Shown in pieces: positions 62,650-64,000 of a DNA stretch of 64,000 nucleotides. Under the pieces are notes generated by a model. The model did not search any database and was not told where the DNA came from. It saw nothing but the letters and a program-made list of their open reading frames with translations. Every line of letters starts with the position of its first letter. Position 1 is the stretch's first letter. A program made the position numbers and the translations under genes. Source of the DNA: Candidatus Amarolinea dominans. GTDB taxonomy: Bacteria; Chloroflexota; Anaerolineae; SSC4; Amarolineaceae. The stretch is taken from contig JADJYJ010000003.1 in NCBI GenBank assembly GCA_016719785.1, positions 62,001 to 126,000 of the forward strand. The letters are read 5' to 3'.

Positions 62650-62744
62650 ACAGGATGAACAGGATGTACAGGATTCTTGCTCTGTGGTGTGCAAAACTAT
62701 CGGCACGAGAGCTCGAATATCCTGTCAATCCTGTGAATCCTGTC
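62650..62744. repeat. Facing 9-bp repeat arrays (ACAGGATNN and ATCCTGTNN)
   Basis: ACAGGATGA, ACAGGATGT, ACAGGATTC (62650-62676) face ATCCTGTCA, ATCCTGTGA, ATCCTGTCT (62718-62744). Together they can form a large hairpin of three 7-bp blocks around a 41-base loop. Confidence 0.7.
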
Positions 62745-62787
62745 TGAATTCCAGGCAGACCCAGCAGTTACCGAAAAACACGAAGGG

Positions 62788-63027
62788 TCAGGTGTATCGA
62801 AGTTGGGTGTCATCGTCCAGGTGAAGGCGGCTGGCGTCGCGGGCGCTCAGGAATGAGTTAACCGTCATTTCGAGCAATACCAGCACAAATGACACTTATT
62901 TAATTCTCATCCTCAGCACATCAAAACCACGCTGGCGAAGGTTTTCAACGATGCTGGCCGACACATCTTCGTCGAAGTAAAGACGCAAGTAAAGCGCCTG
63001 CAACTCCGGGTCGCTGCGCTCAGTCAT
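62788..63027 (-). pseudogene. DUF5615-type toxin, disrupted
   Basis: The ATG at 63027 overlaps the DUF433 stop. The first 43 codons read LRLYFDEDVSASIVENLRQRGFDVLRMRIK, the N-terminal part of DUF5615 PIN-like toxins, and then stop at 62896. About 50 bases later another frame resumes with SARDASRLHLDDDTQLRYT, which is the next conserved DUF5615 segment, and ends at 62788. The intervening bases contain a GTCATTT...AAATGAC inverted repeat. An insertion has therefore broken the toxin gene. Confidence 0.7.
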
Positions 63028-63388
63028 CGGCTGGCATCCGGTTCAACGCAATCGCACGCTCGATCTCGCTCCGGTGGTCGTCATAGTAACCTAGCGCGTC
63101 GAAGACCTGCGCCAAACGCAGGTGCGGCAGCTTGCGGGCGATTTCTTCCGGCGCATCACCGAATTTCCAGTACTCGACGATTGCACGTACAGGCGTGCGC
63201 GTCCCTTCGATGATCGGCTCACCGCTCAGGATGTTCTCCACTCGCGTCACATACGGATGGTCAACAGAGGTCGCAGGCGTCGTCGGCCGCCACTGCGATG
63301 ACACCAGGTTGCGCAGTTGGCGCAACTCGTTTTCCAGGGCGCCCAGACGACCCACGACCGACTGAACATCGGCGACTAGTTCAGACAT
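63020..63388 (-). CDS. DUF433 antitoxin
   Basis: A product of 122 residues from ATG 63388, which has GGGAGC before it; the frame is open to 63466. Residues 1-40 are helical (LVADVQSVVGRLGALENELRQL seen as RLGALENELRQL). The DUF433 domain follows (ILSGEPIIEGTRTPVRAIVEY, PHLRLAQVFDALGYYDDHRSE), a winged-helix fold that binds DNA. DUF433 proteins usually pair with DUF5615 toxins, and the remnant of one overlaps its stop by eight bases. With the toxin broken, the antitoxin may persist as a regulator or be on its way to loss. Confidence 0.88.
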   Translation of the reverse strand: MSELVADVQSVVGRLGALENELRQLRNLVSSQWRPTTPATSVDHPYVTRVENILSGEPIIEGTRTPVRAIVEYWKFGDAPEEIARKLPHLRLAQVFDALGYYDDHRSEIERAIALNRMPADD

Positions 63389-63498
63389 GGCAAAGCTCCC
63401 GCGCATCGAATTCGGGAGTTGTTCCAGCAAGATCAACTCCGTTCGATTGGATTCTAGCACAAGCAACTAACTCAAGCAAGGAGGGAACCCATACGGAA

Positions 63499-63536
63499 AC
63501 AGCCCTCACAGGTTAGTCGAAACCTGTGAGGGCTGT
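63499..63536 (-). terminator. Terminator after fhs
   Basis: ACAGCCCTCACAGGTT and AACCTGTGAGGGCTGT pair perfectly over 16 bp around a 6-base loop. On the minus strand it follows the fhs stop by seven bases; only a short T run follows. Confidence 0.75.
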
Positions 63537-63543
63537 ACGGTTG

Positions 63544-64000
63544 CTAGAACAGACCCACCACGCGGCCCTGTTCGTCCAGGTCCACGTTCATGAATGCGGG
63601 CTTGGAGGGCAAACCGGGCATGGTGCGCATCTCGCCGCACAGTGGATAGATGAAGCCGGCGCCGACAGAGGCGCGCACTTCGCGGATCGGCAGGGTGTAA
63701 TCCTTCGGCACGCCCTTCCAGGTCGGCTCGTGCGACAACGACAGGTGCGTCTTGGCCATGCAGATCGGCAGATTGCCGAAGCCGGCCTCTTCGTAGGCTT
63801 TCAACTGCTGCTCAGCCTTTGGTTCATAGGCCACGTCCCGCGCACCGTAGACTTTGGTCGCAATCGTTTCGATCTTCTGCTTGAGCGTCATCTCCAATGG
63901 ATAGAGGAAGCGGAAGTCCTCCGGATTGGAATGGTTGCACGCTTCGATGACTGCCTGCGCCAGTTCTTTCGCGCCTTCGCCACCTTCGGCCCAGTGATTG
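63544..64000 (-). CDS. fhs: Formate-tetrahydrofolate ligase, C-terminal part
   Basis: The reading frame is open to the window edge at 64000, giving about 151 C-terminal residues. EGGEGAKELAQAVIEACNH is present upstream of the ATG at 63897, so the gene extends beyond the window. The end (GFIYPLCGEMRTMPGLPSKPAF, seen as CGEMRTMPGLPSKP) is the conserved C-terminus of the enzyme, which makes 10-formyl-tetrahydrofolate from formate and ATP. It feeds one-carbon metabolism or the methyl branch of the Wood-Ljungdahl pathway. Confidence 0.9.
   Translation of the reverse strand, partial: NHWAEGGEGAKELAQAVIEACNHSNPEDFRFLYPLEMTLKQKIETIATKVYGARDVAYEPKAEQQLKAYEEAGFGNLPICMAKTHLSLSHEPTWKGVPKDYTLPIREVRASVGAGFIYPLCGEMRTMPGLPSKPAFMNVDLDEQGRVVGLF

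Overview
The window is GC-rich and tightly packed, with many ATGA/GTGA overlaps between genes. It most resembles a chromosome segment of a Chloroflexota bacterium, perhaps of the Anaerolineae. The reasons are the Pro/Thr-rich linkers, the amidase with an NBR1-Ig-like domain, the two-part E1 pyruvate dehydrogenase, the DUF6603 protein and the many small palindromic and heptanucleotide repeats between genes. This placement is inference; there is no rRNA or marker gene set here.

Left part (1-26 kb), mostly housekeeping. On the minus strand lie an orphan MNT nucleotidyltransferase, a PHP hydrolase, a divergent ileS, an ATPase + PIN pair that may be a defence module, and pdhA-pdhB-pdhC. The pdh leader holds a strong terminator hairpin that looks like an attenuator. 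On the plus strand are an apparently leaderless SNF2 helicase with a zinc-ribbon partner, a 1474-residue glycosidase-like/triple-amidase protein, scpA, and glmS preceded by a glmS ribozyme. A helical protein, a glycosyltransferase carrying in-frame palindromic insertions, a VanZ-like protein and a hemolysin III-like membrane protein follow.

Middle part (26-43 kb), the most unusual region. Five very large genes form one minus-strand operon of about 17 kb. In order of transcription they encode 1452, 964, 733, about 1612 and 846 residues. The 733-residue product carries the signature motifs of the edema factor/CyaA/ExoY nucleotidyl cyclase toxins. The 964-residue product has a LamG-like domain and phage-tail-fibre-like repeats, and the 1612-residue product is DUF6603-like. 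No sheath, tube or baseplate gene is visible. The operon is the best candidate here for an undescribed toxin-delivery or surface assembly.

Defence island (43-52 kb): a truncated and an intact AlbA_2/winged-helix protein, each with 12-bp tandem repeats; remnants of a small gene; McrB and McrC; and an ATPase/DUF4276 pair that resembles a split OLD nuclease.

Right part (52-64 kb): envelope polysaccharide genes (GT4 glycosyltransferase, O-antigen-ligase/TPR protein, WecA-like transferase), a double-cyclophilin lipoprotein, a VTT membrane protein, valS, a DUF433/DUF5615 toxin-antitoxin pair with a broken toxin, and the 3' end of fhs.

Three genes (pdhB, the zinc-ribbon gene and the DUF6603 gene) each carry a single apparent extra base, two of them in homopolymers. 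Assembly error is the simplest explanation.
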